Positions 1 to 12,960 of a stretch of DNA of 64,000 bases are shown here, piece after piece. Location: contig JADFUC010001895.1 in assembly GCA_019722365.1 (NCBI GenBank), positions 248,001 to 312,000 of the forward strand. Direction: 5' to 3'. This DNA is from Lithospermum erythrorhizon (taxonomy: Eukaryota > Streptophyta > Magnoliopsida > Boraginales > Boraginaceae). The notes below the pieces were generated by a model. That model had not been told where the DNA came from and did not search any database. It worked only from the letters and a program-made list of their open reading frames with translations. The position numbers and the translations under genes were made by a program. Position 1 is the stretch's first letter; each line of letters opens with the position of its first letter.

Positions 1-320
1 TTGAAAATTCTGAAGTTTTGTTCACGAAGGTTTGAAATTGCTGTGATATAAATTCCTAAATGTGGTTGAAGAATTACATTTTTTTGGATAAGCAATTAAA
101 AGGTGTAATCTTTAGTACTATAAGAGTTGTTTAACTGGATCAGCTTGTTATTTTTGCATATTTTGTGCATGAAGGATGGAATTTTCAACAATGAACATAT
201 ATTATTTATTTCACAAAAATGTGAAGAATTAAGTTTTGAATGCGAAGACTGTAAATAAAATGTAGTTTTAAGTTTTTTTTAGTTGCTGCTGTAGTTTCGA
301 GCTGAAATTGATTGTTTCAG

Positions 321-3300
321 TGTTTTGTGTTGGCAATTATGAGGGCAGTGAAAGAGCATTTGTTGGAAATCTTTCAAGACATAAAGGACCAGTAAGTTTC
401 ACCTTTTTATTTGGTAATACTCCGTATGTTCTTGTGTGGTGGCCTGATAATAATAAGTAATTATTTCTGAAACTCGTTTTTAGGTCCGGGGATTGGAGTT
501 TAATGCAAACAATCTTCTAGGATCGGGGGCTGATGAGGGTGAAATCTGCATATGGGATATTGCAAAACCAACAGAGCCTACTCACTTTCCTCCTCTTAAG
601 GTAATAAGGACAGTGGATCAGGAATACTCATTACTTTGCTTGTTTTATAGAGTTCCCAGTGATCGGCATTTCCCTCTGCCATGAGTTAGTTGGTGTTTTA
701 CAGCAGCTTCTAAGTAGAAAACTATAATAAAAGCTCTAAGTCCAAGTTTTTATTTTTGCATGAAGGTTGCTTTAAAGTTTTTCCGAGTACCTTCTTATTA
801 TCTTTTGATTTGGAAACAATATATAAATTTAAAATTACATAGTTATGCTAGGATATTTTGACAAGATAGTAGGTACTTCTGGATTCATTATTAGTTCATT
901 TTCTCTCTGAAAGAGTAATGAATTGCAATGGCATTCACATTGTGTCTGATTGCTTCCTGCAGGGAAGTGGATCTGCAACACAAGATGAAATTTCATTTTT
1001 ATCTTGGAACCGTAAAGTGATAAATATATTAGCATCCACCTCATTTAATGGGACCACAGGTGAGGAATGAAGCCTCGCAATTATTTACTTAGTTACCCAG
1101 CCATCTATTGGTTCAGCTGTTGCAATAATTGGAATTCTACTGTTTCAGTTGTCTGGGATCTGAAGAAGCAAAAACCAGCAATAAGGTAATTGTTGGTAGA
1201 TAATATGGGTGTTCCAAACCAAATTTCCAAAGCATAAACTTTATCTGCATTATTTCAATGGATGACTAACATGCTGAATCAAATATGCAGCTTTGCAGAT
1301 TCTGCCAGAAGGCGGTGCTCTGTTCTGCAGTGGAACCCTGATATTCCAACACAGATGATAGTTGCTTCGGATGATGATAGTGCTCCTGCTCTCAGGGTAA
1401 TGCATTTGCCCCTTCGCCTTTTCAAATCACTGCTATTAAATTAGTGTTTCTAATTTGTTAATATTTGATACAGCTCTGGGACATGAGGAATATCATGTCT
1501 CCAGTCAAAGAATTTGTTGGGCACACCAAAGGTATGCCATTAAAACTTCCAAATGCTTATGGATATTCGTTGGTGCTCTAGACTCTAGAATTGTTTCTAG
1601 TAAGTTATAAATAAGAACAGGATAAGAGTGGACCTCTATTGGATCACTGAAAGGGATAGGAGCAACAGCTCGCCCTGTGGTCGGAGCAAAACCTTCTGAT
1701 CTTTATATCAATACAATATATTCAGTGGAAAGCTTTTGTTTCTTTTGTGGAATTACATCAGTAATTGTTTCAGTATAAATACAATCAGTGTCATGAAGTT
1801 TGTCTGATAATTTATCAATGCAGAACCACTAATTTATCAATTAGTTGTCCTGCAATTTGTTCAGTAGGGAACTTGCATGTCACTTATCAAGTGTATCAAC
1901 TTATGAAGCATATGCATGTATCTGATAATATGAATTATGTTAAATTGTTACAAGTCAGGAAGTTTAAATTGCTTGTAAGATGGTTCTTGGGCGTACAAGA
2001 ACAACATTATCGATGCCTTATAGCTATCACCCAGTCGATTCCTTTAATATTAGTTGGCATCCCCTACTGCTGCCTTTGAGCTTTTACCCTGATAGAATGA
2101 TGCAAACTCTAATATTTTTCAAGTGCACTTATGTATACTGTAATGGTTCTAGTGTCTCTGCTATGAAATATATTCATTATATGCAAAAGATGTAATAGAA
2201 CTAGAAGTGGGATGTTACCTCTGGAGTAAAGGCTAGCGGTGGATATCTTTTTCTGGGTTTAGTAATATCTGCATCTAATTAATGACCGTGTATTTTTGTC
2301 AGTGTGGGGTGTTGTGTTGTGTAAACTTTTAAAGTTATATGGTTATGTCTATATTCATCTCTTTTTGGCCAATATATAGTACAATCTTAAATACAGATTG
2401 TATCTGAGTTACCTGAAGTGAACAACAACTTTGATTATCTACCGGTAACTCCAAAAATTCTGGGGTTATATCTGTATTCCCTTTGATGGAAAGATTGCTA
2501 CGTCATTGAGGTTAGGGCTCTCTCTTACTTAGTGAGTGTTCTATAACCCATTGATCATACCTTGCTATGCCATGCTCTTTTGTGGCCTTTGGTGACGCAC
2601 CGTCATGGCAAGTAGGCAGTTTAGATTTTGTCTCAGGCATCTGAACTGAATCCTGAAACCTTGTGGTGTTAATTTTAACAGGATGTTATGGCTTTCGGTG
2701 ATAGTTTCAATACGTTTTCTACCTTACTGGGTTTCCTCAGATAGAGAAAAAACTGAAGTTAATTCCGTGACAGCTTTGGTGCTACAATATTGTCATTAGC
2801 CTCTGAAATTTGATTACAAGCAAAAATACATGAATCTCAGACTCAAAAGCTTGCTTATAGAATAGAAGAAACATGAAGCCTTTAGCAGCTTTTGCAAAGC
2901 GCTCCCACCCTTGGGTCCCAAAGCTGATACACCTTTGGCGCCTAAACAGGTTAGCATATTTATCCTGGTGCGATTATCGTTGCAGAGCAGCATTTATCCC
3001 CAACGGCTGATATTCTAAAGGCTGCTCACGCTGCAGCTTCCTCGTTGGGAGACTGCCTCAGATCATTCAAAAAAATCAAGTTCACCTTATTTAAAAGTAT
3101 GTTATGAAATACTATGATATTTCCCTGGATATATTCCATGGCTATGCTAGATAGTTTTGTAGTTTGAATCTACCATCGGCTTATCAATGCCTTTGACATT
3201 TTCAATCCTCAGGTTGTTTCTGCCATTGTAAATAATGACCTCGCAAGCCTTGTCAATACTAGACCATTGCGATCCTGGAAGGAAACACTTGCTCTTTTCT

Positions 3301-5174
3301 GCACTGTAAGTTTCTTTGGACCAGAAAAACATTTTTGAAACCGTGAGTGGCTTAATGGCCTAATAATCAAACGTGAATTCTAAATAAATCAATATCAAAT
3401 AGTGTTGAGTAAGGAAGTAAGTTAGATGTGCAGTTGTTGAGTATGAGACAATTGTAATTCTTACAATAACTGCTAAGTTTGCAGTTGCACACCTAGAACA
3501 GGCCAAAGAAGGCTAATTTTGCTTCTAAACTTCTGGCTGCTGGTGATATACTTCTAAGCCGCCACTTTTTGGGCATTTTAAAGCAAACATTGACATTAAT
3601 TGTGAATATGAATTAAAACACTAAGGCTACGATTTGATGGGAAACTATGTATCTGTAAAGGAAGTGCTACTTCTTCTCTTGGCAACACATTTCATTTTGA
3701 AGGTAACAAAATTGATGTTCTTCTTTTTCATATCTCTTCATATAAAGGATTTAATTTTGAAAGACTCTTGTCTTTTGTTTTGGGCTAAAAAGTTGATTTC
3801 GACTTTCGTTCAAAACTTGTTGAGAAATATGCTGAGATTTTAGCAAGTCATGGGGAATTGAACACTGCGATGGAGTATTTAGATCTCATGGGAACTGAAG
3901 AATTGTCTCCTTGAATCCTGCATCTTACAGATCGTATTGCTGCAACTGAATCTGCGTCGTATATGTGCTGAAGTTACATGTTCTCTCAATCTGTAAATTA
4001 ATTTTCCAGCTTGCTTTTGATCGATATGACTGATCAGCAGTGTCTGCTATTATTTGTCCATTGCAGCTCACCATGTCATTAAAAGTTTTGAGCTGTGTTT
4101 CGAGGCTGGGATTCGGCCTGTGGGTTGTGTTTCTGCCAAGTATTGTATACATGCATTTCATTACATAATTCTTCTTTCTATGGCAAAATATTGCTGCAGA
4201 TAAAGACACGGCCTCTGTGGGGGCCAAGTAACTCCTCTTGTGTACCAAACACAGCAGACATATGATGGTGAACGTTAAGAAGTGTTGATGCCTCTCTCAA
4301 CACACATCTTTGTGTTTATTCCCACCCTACTTCATATATTTCTCTTGTTCGATGGTTCGCCTACAGCATTTCAATTTCTCCTTACCTGTTTCATTGTTAA
4401 CCAGGAAGAACCACCTGCACAAATGCAGTCCAGTGTACCAAACAATCCATATGCTGAACAGTATCAGCAGACACCATATCAGGCCCACAATATATACCAC
4501 CACAGCCCAATATATTCCTGCCCCAGGCACCATGTAAGTTCCATTATGTAAGCAGTGCACCCCTTTGTCCTTTAATTTTGAGGGAAAATAAATAGTAGGA
4601 CTTTATATTAGAGTTGCTTCAGTTTCATTGTGGTGGGCACCTGTGTGTTGCTGATAATTCTCCTGAACTTTATGTAACTTAGGATGATGCTTTTCAGAAA
4701 GAACAAAAACTTACTTTCCCGTGTTTTTGCTACACTATGAAATATATTTTATGGTATTTCATAAATATTTAATAAATTGGTTTGGTACTTCGGTTAGTCT
4801 ACCTGTATTATTGCAGTTTGAGATTGAACTTGTGTTGTAGGGGAACTTCAATCCTCCACCGCCTGTTAGTGCTCAGCCTGCCGTTAAACCATTTGTTCCT
4901 TCAAATCCTCCTATGTTGAGAAACGTGGAGCAATATCAACAGCCTACATTGGGTTCCCAGCTTTACCCTGTATGTTATTTTCATAAACTTCAGAATAAAT
5001 AATACATATGTTGCTGTTATGCTTAGCCTGTTTTGTCTGTGTGTCCCAGATAGCTGCTAACCTTGGTTTTCAAGCTGGTCCTCCTGGGCCTGCTTCGTTT
5101 GGTCCTAACTCAGCTCAAGTTGGTCCTGTTCCTTCACAAAAGATGCCCCAAGGCCAAGGTGTTACTTCTACACA
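321..5174 (+). pseudogene. Decayed SEC31 (COPII outer coat) gene copy
   Basis: SEC31 forms the outer cage of COPII vesicles at ER exit sites. WD40-coding exons remain open with good splice sites at about 321-390, 484-600, 963-1059, 1149-1185, 1291-1396 and 1474-1531. They encode SEC31-type text such as [26 protein letters not shown] and LWDMRNIMSPVKEF. After that the gene falls apart. A WD-repeat piece near 2390-2490 is shifted and degenerate. The alpha-solenoid remnants at about 3213-3306 ([14 protein letters not shown]) and 3780-3960 (LVEKYAEILASHGELNTAMEY) include an in-frame TGA at 3912-3914. The Pro/Gln-rich exon at 4404-4533 changes frame inside. Exons at about 4848-4969 and 5050-5174 still read as the proline-rich region. 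The C-terminal helical domain is absent, and the N-terminal exons are missing or lie before the window. A truncated WD40-only transcript cannot be excluded. Confidence 0.8.
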
Positions 5175-6424
5175 GGTGTCTCGGCATGCCAGTAAAACCT
5201 CTAATTTGCCATTCAAACATGATGACAACAATTTAATTTAATTCTATGCAGTATACTCCCCTAATTTTCTTAGTACAATCTGGTCTGGTCAATTAAAAAT
5301 AATTGGGACTATCTCTCAGAAAAAGCGAAGGTAAGGCATGGGGGGGTGGGTCTCAAATTAGTGCAATTTTCATTTTTGTTCTGTTGTGTTTGGAATAATT
5401 TGGACCACATTCCATCAATTTTGTTGCTTGTTTATTCATTCTTTATTCATATTTCTGCAAGTATAATCTGCTATTCAACATTGATGTAATCACACGGCAC
5501 TTTTTGACGTAATATAGTAATACTAAATTTGGAAGAATAAAGAAGCTGCAATATTCATTTCTCAAATGAATATGCAAAATGAGTTGATAATTGCAGGTAC
5601 ATTTGACTGGTAGTCTGGTAGAATGGCAGGCAGCTATAGTCTATAGACATCAAAACTAAAAGCTAGGAGTAATTTCCATCTCTTATTTATTTTAGTTCAC
5701 ATAATTATTTTGAAGTTCATAATATGAATAGTATGAATAATTCAATATTTCAAATTTAAAAGTTCAAAAAAATAAAAATCAAGACTGTGATAAATCACCT
5801 CTGATTTTTACAACTACTTCACTGTCTATATTAATACATTCTGCACCAATACTATAGGATGCCATTTCTAGTGGGCCTCCCAATTTATTTATATCTTCCC
5901 TCATCAACAAGTAGTTACTTCAACAACCAAAATCATAATCCACCTCCCCCCCCCACCTCCCTCCCACCAATTACCTACCACCTACATCTTCAACCATCAC
6001 AATATAAAAAACGCCCTAAAAGTGACATCTTGTTATTTTTACGCTACAAAAAACATAGTTGAAAACAAAAAAAAAGTCAGTCTTTATAAGATTTACTTCC
6101 AACATTAGTATAACCATCAATTTCAACATCAAATTTCCACATATCAACCATTGTAAATCTTGACTAAAATCAGTATCCTATACAAAAAACACCAAAAAGC
6201 ATTCATCTTTATGGTTTTTGCATTCACAAAAACCTCACAGTTGAATAAAAATTCAATCTTAAAAAAAATACAGTTGAATAAAATTTCAATTCCTTGATGG
6301 AAGTAAAGTCATCCAAAAAATTAAAAGCAGCGGGTTGAGTGTTTAGCTGGTTAAGTTGGCTGGCCCGCAATGGAATGGTTTTAACTGTGCCTACGTGGTC
6401 GAGAATGTTGGGAGGCCTGTAGAG
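5175..6424. other. AT-rich spacer after the SEC31 remnant
   Basis: No coding exon could be recognised. The stretch holds a C-rich run near 5940-5965 and otherwise low-complexity A/T text. The missing C-terminal exons of SEC31 were looked for here and not seen. Confidence 0.5.
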
Positions 6425-6703
6425 ATGAAAAGGAGTATGAACGAAGACTTTGATGGTGCTGGTAAAGTTCTGAGACCATTGAGGAATTCAGAGAGGGTGT
6501 ACTCTGATTTGGGATATAGAAGCAATTTAATGGATTTACTGGCTGAGAATGATGGAGAAGATAACGGTAGCTCGGAACCTGTGTCTAAATCTGCACTTGC
6601 TGCATTGAGTTTTAGATCCGAAGGTGGAAAGTTTACTCGCAGAAGAAGCCATCTATCAGAATCCCGTAGAGGAAACGTTTTTACACCGAAGAGAAATCAA
6701 TAA
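6425..6703 (+). CDS. Small ORF of unknown function, 92 codons
   Basis: From the ATG at 6425 the frame runs 92 codons to TAA. The frame also stays open upstream to about 6356 without another ATG. The product is charged and serine/arginine-rich: the first third contains MKRSMNEDFDGAGKVLRPLR, the middle is acidic (LLAENDGEDNG), and the end is basic (FTRRRSHLSESRRGNVFTPK). Base composition (more G/C than its flanks) and an amino-acid mix without low-complexity runs argue for real or formerly real coding DNA. I do not recognise the family, and no membrane segment, signal peptide or catalytic motif is visible. It may be the last exon of a longer gene, a retrocopy fragment, or a terminal remnant of a decayed gene like the neighbouring SEC31 copy. 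Confidence 0.35.
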   Translation: MKRSMNEDFDGAGKVLRPLRNSERVYSDLGYRSNLMDLLAENDGEDNGSSEPVSKSALAALSFRSEGGKFTRRRSHLSESRRGNVFTPKRNQ

Positions 6704-8148
6704 CAAGTTGAGAGGACTTCAGAATCGAGCTCCGGTTTACAGTCTGCTAGTGATTGCTAATGCAATATGAAGTTCATTTCTCAGCTCACTTAGTAAGTGT
6801 CCATTGTTGTCCTATCATGAAGATGTAGAATAATTGAGAATTCAATTGATATTCATTGTTTCTGATGATGTTCATATGTATTTTTATGTATACTACATTA
6901 ATTAGCTTAGAGGCTTGTTGTTCATGTACCTTGTTCCTGATATCTATCTTTCTCCAATTGATCCGTGATCAGAGTTTGTAAATCTTGGCTGTTACTACTA
7001 ATTTGGATGCAGATTACAAGCATTACATGAATAAAACCGAACTGCTTTCGACATTTATTTTTAATGCTTGAGATTCCAGTAATAGATGCTTTGTTTCCAA
7101 TTCTGAAGTAATATATTTCAAGGAATCATCTCTATTGGCAGCACACTATAACATTTGAAACTACTAAGTTTACATTGTGTAAGTTGATTTTTATTAGATA
7201 ATACTTTAATCTCCAAACCAGGATCACTGTTTTAATTAGTTAATTGTTACCAGAATGGCTTCTTCTGACACTGATAGTGAGATATACATTTCTGCTTTAA
7301 GATATAGACAAGATATAAGGATGCTAGTCTGTCAACATTTAAGTTCTTAATATATTTCCCAAGTGCTGTATGTTTTCTGGACAATTTCAATGTCTGAAAT
7401 TATGACTGTGCTCTCTATGTTTATCTATTATTATGGGCCCTTGTCTATTATTGCCCTAGCATGATCACAAGATTATGTTAGACGATCTCTTCACCCCCGA
7501 AATCCCCATTCCAGAATAATTGATAAATATCATCAAGATTCTTGGCAGCTCAAGTGCAATGTGATATATAAATCTTTCCATGTATGGGTAGCAGGATCTT
7601 GCTTGAAAAAGGATTGTAACCAGTTTTAATTTTATTTGCTCAATAAAGTTGCTTTCTAACTTGGGGATCATATCCTCGCTCTATATTGACAGCGATTTCT
7701 ACTTTAATTAATGGTTCTTCTGCTTTTATTTGAATGACCTAATTATAGTTAGGTATCAACTCCATTGGCCCAAATAAGTAGTAAAATATGATTACTTCCC
7801 TTTTCCTCATCTGCACCAGTAGAAACCATAATGAAACTGGATAAATGATTGATAATTGAAGCTTAAGCTTCTTAGCTGTCATAGCTTGCAATGCACTATT
7901 GTCCAGAGTGGAGATTTCAAAACTCTTTGCATGCATATATTATGGCTTTCTTGATTTTCTATCTTGTCTGCTTCTTTTTATCCATTTGGGGTACTACTAA
8001 ACAAATCTCACACTGCTTTCTGTAGTAACAAAGTAGGGTAGTACTTTAATGGTGAATACTACAATTCCTTTAAAGATCACATGTCATTGAATATCTATTT
8101 TGTATCTTCTTATTAGGAACGGATTCCTTAGGTATATGGAGAAAACAA

Positions 8149-8260
8149 TAATTATTGCATCTATAGTTTAATTCTTTTTTTATTATAATATATATATAAC
8201 ATGTTAGTTTTTATACTTAAATAAAATATTTTATCTTATAAACTATAGATGCAATAATTA
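8149..8260. repeat. Perfect 22-bp inverted repeat (hairpin, MITE-like)
   Basis: The arm at 8149-8170 (AATTATTGCATCTATAGTTTA plus one flanking base) is exactly reverse-complementary to 8239-8260, with about 68 bp of AT-rich DNA between. No coding capacity. Such a structure fits a miniature inverted-repeat element or a hairpin transcript source, but no target-site duplication is obvious. Confidence 0.65.
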
Positions 8261-8335
8261 ACTAAAGTTGAATTCAATATATGAAATGAAATGAAAACTT
8301 CAATCTTCTTACTATTTAATATTGATTAGTAATTA

Positions 8336-8537
8336 CTCCCTTCTGCTTCAAAATAGATGATTATTTATAAGCAAAATTTGTTATATTAAGAGATTGTGAA
8401 AACTACACAACAGAAAAAACTATATCGGAAATGTAAAACCTACATTGAATTGTAAAAGTATATTGAAAATTGTAAACAACTATTGTGAAAAGTAAAAAAA
8501 AATTAGATGATCATGTATTTTGAAATGAAAAATAGTG
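8336..8537. mobile_element. Stowaway-like MITE, about 202 bp
   Basis: The element begins CTCCCTTCTGC and ends ...ATAGTG, with the dinucleotide TA directly before and after it, as expected for the Tc1/mariner-type Stowaway family. The termini are imperfectly inverted: TTCAAAATAGATGAT near the left end matches the reverse complement of the right end (TTCAAAATACATGAT). The interior is AT-rich and non-coding. Confidence 0.55.
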
Positions 8538-11208
8538 TACCAAATAAGAGTATATATTATCGGCATAATGCATTTTATGAAACAATTCAAATAAGAGCAT
8601 ATTTGTCAAAATAATACTTATATTAGTTTTCACTCTATATGAAATATAAGTCATCTATATATTATGGTCTAAAAAATACGCATTTAATACGTATATTATA
8701 CGTATATAATCCACTTTTATTGATGAACATTGAATATACAAATCGACAATTTCATCATCTATTTCAAATGACTTATTGTGACCTTTTATATTAAAGTTGT
8801 TATTTATGCTTCTTCACATAATTCCTCCAATCCATTTGAATTTAACGCTTGACTTTTTAAAATTGAGCTTTGACCATCAATTATTAACTATTTTACATTC
8901 TAAAAAATATAAAATTTATATCATTGATTCGTCTTTTAAAAATATTTTCATAATATTTATGTTAAAATTCTTTTTTAATAATATAATTGAAGAGTAATTG
9001 AAGATCAAAACATTTATCTCAAGTATGTGAGAATGTCAATTAATAGGAATGACTGGGGAGGTTTAACTTTAAAAAAAAAATTGCACAAAATATAATTTTT
9101 ATGTATGTCGGGCATTTATTCCATTGATTTTAATATAAGTAATTCATTTCTGGAGTATTTCACATTCGAACAAGGACATCTAATGTGGCTCCCTTGCCTG
9201 TTTATGTGGCTAAAATTGATGTAAAATTTCGTAAAAAGATATTCAAATTATTCTAATTTGAGCTTAAATATTATTGAGTCAATCATCAATTAAAATATGT
9301 TAAAACGAAGGAAAGATAAAAGTCAGAAATTGAATAGCAGAACTTTTATACTAATCAATCAGAAAACAGATATTTTATAATTAAAAATAAATATAAGGTA
9401 TTTTTTAAAAGATATTTTCAATAATAAATATAATTATATAATGTATCTTTGTTAAATGAATAGAAAGGGTAAACAAACTTTAAATTACATATTTAAAATT
9501 ATATTATCAAAATTATATGGATCATATAACTATAAACAAAATAAATTATAAATATAAACTAAAAAGAATAATTTATAAATTTATATAAATAATTACTTAT
9601 TTTATTATCAATTTAAAATATTTGAACCTATGCAAATAATTTATATTAATATACCCAAATGACTAACCTTAACTTTGAAATAATCTTGGGATAAACCAAG
9701 AAGAAGAAAAATATTAATGAAAGTTCAAATGTTTGGGAAATACAACAAATTTTACAATGAGGTTTTAGTCTCTTAACCATGGTGTGCAGCTCTCATATAT
9801 TCTCAATTTCCCACTTCATATTAATCATTCCTTGATTATCTTCTCTGTAGTATGTGATCACGAGAGACTGTAATATGACGGTTTCATATTTTATGTATCA
9901 AAGCTTTGACTGATTATTTGGGGAAATTCGACGTAGTTATGTATTTTAAGTGGAGTTCCATACTGGATAAAGCCTAAGAAATTGGGAAAACAATTCTTTG
10001 TATTCCGTTAATTGCGGCTCTTTTTATGGGAGCTCAATGTATTGACCTTTTGTGACATCTACGGTCCAATTACTAATAATATACATTTATTTTCTTGACA
10101 AAGTAAATGTAAAGTTCATCATGATTTTCCATGAGATTCAATTAATAGGGGTAAAAGTCCAGATTTAAATGTAATTATATTCCCTTGTTGGTATGGCAAA
10201 TTCCTGGTCGGACATGAGGCGATGGCTGCTGATACGATGAACGAAAAGCGACTCCCGCGATCATCAATGCGAGTGCTTATCTTCAGATGCGTTCTGATAA
10301 AACTGGGAGGCCACCCGGTGCTACACAAGGACCAAAGATAGCTAGTAATTCCTCATAAATATGATTTATTCTTTATCTGCAGACAAACATTTGTCGCTGT
10401 GGATCGAACCCACGCCGATGCGTTGTATTAATCTCAGGCCGGAATTCGAGATCCTTCAATAGATGCTGGGCCTCGTGAACTAAGGCTTTGTAGTTGTAGG
10501 AGGCTTATATAGATGGACTGAACGGCGACAGCCATGGTAAACTGATAGTCTCTCAAGTCTCCGCCTTTGTTTTGTACCATCGATAGAGCCAAGTTAACTC
10601 TGAAATTATGGCTTTCATAATATGTCACTTAGAGTGCATGCCAACCGGCAAGTACTAGATTTCCTAATCTTCCAAGAATTAAGAGTTTTTTCCGTCTGGC
10701 TTTTTTAAATGAACAAATTCTAAATTGCAAGCAAAAACAAAGGAGCTTCTTTATTCATAAAAAGAGTTGGAATATAAGGATTTTTACAAGTGGAAGTTTG
10801 TTATCAATCTATTTCACTTTAGGTAGAACAACGTTAGGTCTTTATTGGTAAGACAGAGAAGTCACGAGCTCACATTATTTATCCTTCTGCACCCAACCTT
10901 CTCTCTCTTCTGGGATATATGGTCATTTTCAACAGCCTGGTTTCTGGCTGGTTGATTACACCTTGGCCATTGCTCCTACAAGCCTCTGTAGTGAAACGTC
11001 TACATTTTAGTAATGTATATATTAAGTGCTACATTTGTATGTCGAGCATAAGCAAATAAAACGCTATTTTTTGCTGGTTTTCGACATATGTCCTGACCAA
11101 CTTTCGCTTTGATAACATAAGTTATTTACAAGGAATGAGAAAAGATCACAATATGGTAGTCATCTTTGTAGGACATACGAAAAACTAGAACAACACTCTA
11201 GACTTGAT

Positions 11209-12960
11209 TTATCGATCTTGAAAACTAAATTTGAAATAAGAGCTTAGTCTATTCCAAGAAAACAACTTTGAACCATATAATTTTACCCTTGCTACCTTTT
11301 TTGAGGTTCCTCTAGAAAATTCGAAGTCTCCGATGATATCGTGCTCTACACATTGTTGGCTATCAAGTAGAGGTAATGGAGCCGCTCCTTCAGATTCTAA
11401 ACTTTTGATCCATCCACGAAGTAAGAAATTCACAACCTGCATTGTCATGGAGATTCATATTAAGACATCATAGAAGTAACGACTAACGACTGATCCCCAT
11501 ACAGAATCTCTATCTGAACTTCCTTGGGTTTTCACTTTGTGTTCTATTTTCGGGAGAAGGAAAATGGTTGCCTGTTTTCAGACTAGATACTTGAAGATGA
11601 TTAAACTTAATATGTAATAAGATATCAGAAGAACGGCTAATGTACCTCTGGAGTTTCATCATGGGGGCAATGTCCAGCAGGACTAATCTCAAAATATGGA
11701 GCGTTGGGCACTTGGTGCTTCACCTGTAAACCCCAAACGGGCCTCACCCAAGGGTCTTCCTTCCCATACATGAGACAGATAGGTACATTGTGCATCTGAC
11801 AACTGCAGTTTGCAGCAGATGTTACGGTGCAAGTGAGAGAAAATGAGACATTTACAAAATGTAGATGATCCATGAAGAGCGTTTTCTCCACCTACCGCAT
11901 TAAAGCTTCGTTGAAGGACAATTCCCCTCGAGGAGCAAACATGATCGAGGCAAAATGATGCCGGTGGTAGAAGTAAGCACTTTTTATCTCGACTATGCGA
12001 GAGGTTATAAATGTCAAGCCATCGAATGATCAAGAGTAGATCTTCCAAGTTCTCAGTACTGCAATACTTGTAGGATCACTGATCTTTGCCACCCGGTTCA
12101 TAAAGTGTAATATACCAGGGGCTAGTATTTGAAAGAAATTGAACATGTAGCAATGTTTAAATGCTAAAGAGAAACCCTTTGTAATAGTAGTATCGAGTAA
12201 AAAAAATTTAAAGAACATACAGAATCTCTGTAAGCTTCCTCACACCAGAAGGCAGAGGAAACCTAAGCCCATGGTACCTCATAGATCGAAGATTTAAAGA
12301 AAACCGTAAAAAAGGAGTTAACATTCACCAAAGTATTTTCAGTTGTGGATTGCATGCTGCAAAGTAGAGTGCAACATAACCCCCAAGTGAATTCCCCACA
12401 AGATAAACCGGTTCTTTGATAACCTAAAAATCGGAACATACATGATATAACTCATCGGTTTATGTCAACAAGATGTAGTATTTTATGTGCCCATCTTTTG
12501 AAATTTAAAAACAATTCTAAAATGAAGGACACCATGATGATGTTATCATGGTGAGCAAAACTGAATTTCTTTTTCTCTGTAGTGAATCATTCCAGATAAA
12601 TAGTCCTGATACTAAACTTCTAGAAAGTTTTTTTCGCAATAGAAAATGTCTATGCGAAGGGAACATCCATAAGACAAGTTTTTGGTGAGGAGCTATTTCT
12701 AAGAAGACGAGAAATGAAACAAAAACGTTGTGAAATTACCTCTTCTATGAAACTATTGACTTGGTCTCCATAGATCTGGCCGAGCAAACAGTGCCCTCTC
12801 TTGCCCAAGGTCTGCACTACCCAAACCCCAAAAAGATTTTCTATCCAAAGCAATTCTTCTACTGGTTCTCTTAGCCGGGACTTCCAAGTAATTATATAAC
12901 CCTGGGTCCAGGAAAATCATACCACCCACCTCAAATGTATGGCATAGCAGCAGGGTGCAC
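11209..12960 (-). pseudogene. Broken pheophytinase (PPH) alpha/beta-hydrolase gene
   Basis: PPH removes phytol from pheophytin in plastids during chlorophyll breakdown. The 3' exons read well: about 11641-11811 (NVPICLMYGKEDPWVRP and PAGHCPHDE, the region of the catalytic histidine) and 11209-11438 (VNFLLRGWIKSLESEG). The nucleophile exon near 12334-12424 keeps VYLVGNSLGGYVALYFAA, with Ser in GNSLGG. Other parts are damaged. A TGA at 12325-12327 follows the nucleophile exon where the family reads on into LLNATPFWG. Another TGA at 12030-12032 interrupts the helical cap, and the FWGFGD...LWRDQV region at 12740-12850 is split over two frames. The N-terminal plastid-targeting part was not found. 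A functional PPH is expected elsewhere in the genome. I read this as an old duplicate copy with introns kept, not a retrocopy. Confidence 0.78.

Larger units (their letters stand above)
6704..11208. other. Long AT-rich intergenic region
   Basis: About 4.5 kb with no recognisable gene. It contains a perfect hairpin-forming inverted repeat at 8150-8260 and a Stowaway-like element at 8336-8537. Very AT-rich DNA runs from about 8600 to 9700. A less AT-rich patch at about 10100-10640 has short minus-strand open frames that I could not assign, plus a tRNA box B-like word near 10391-10412. The rest shows nothing I can name. Confidence 0.5.

Noticed and set aside
321..5174. SEC31 as a functional gene
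   Set aside because: In-frame TGA at 3912-3914, frame change in the Pro/Gln-rich exon and missing solenoid and C-terminal exons.
10391..10460. Possible tRNA gene on the minus strand
   Set aside because: Box B is good but no acceptor stem, D-arm or anticodon arm can be folded around it.
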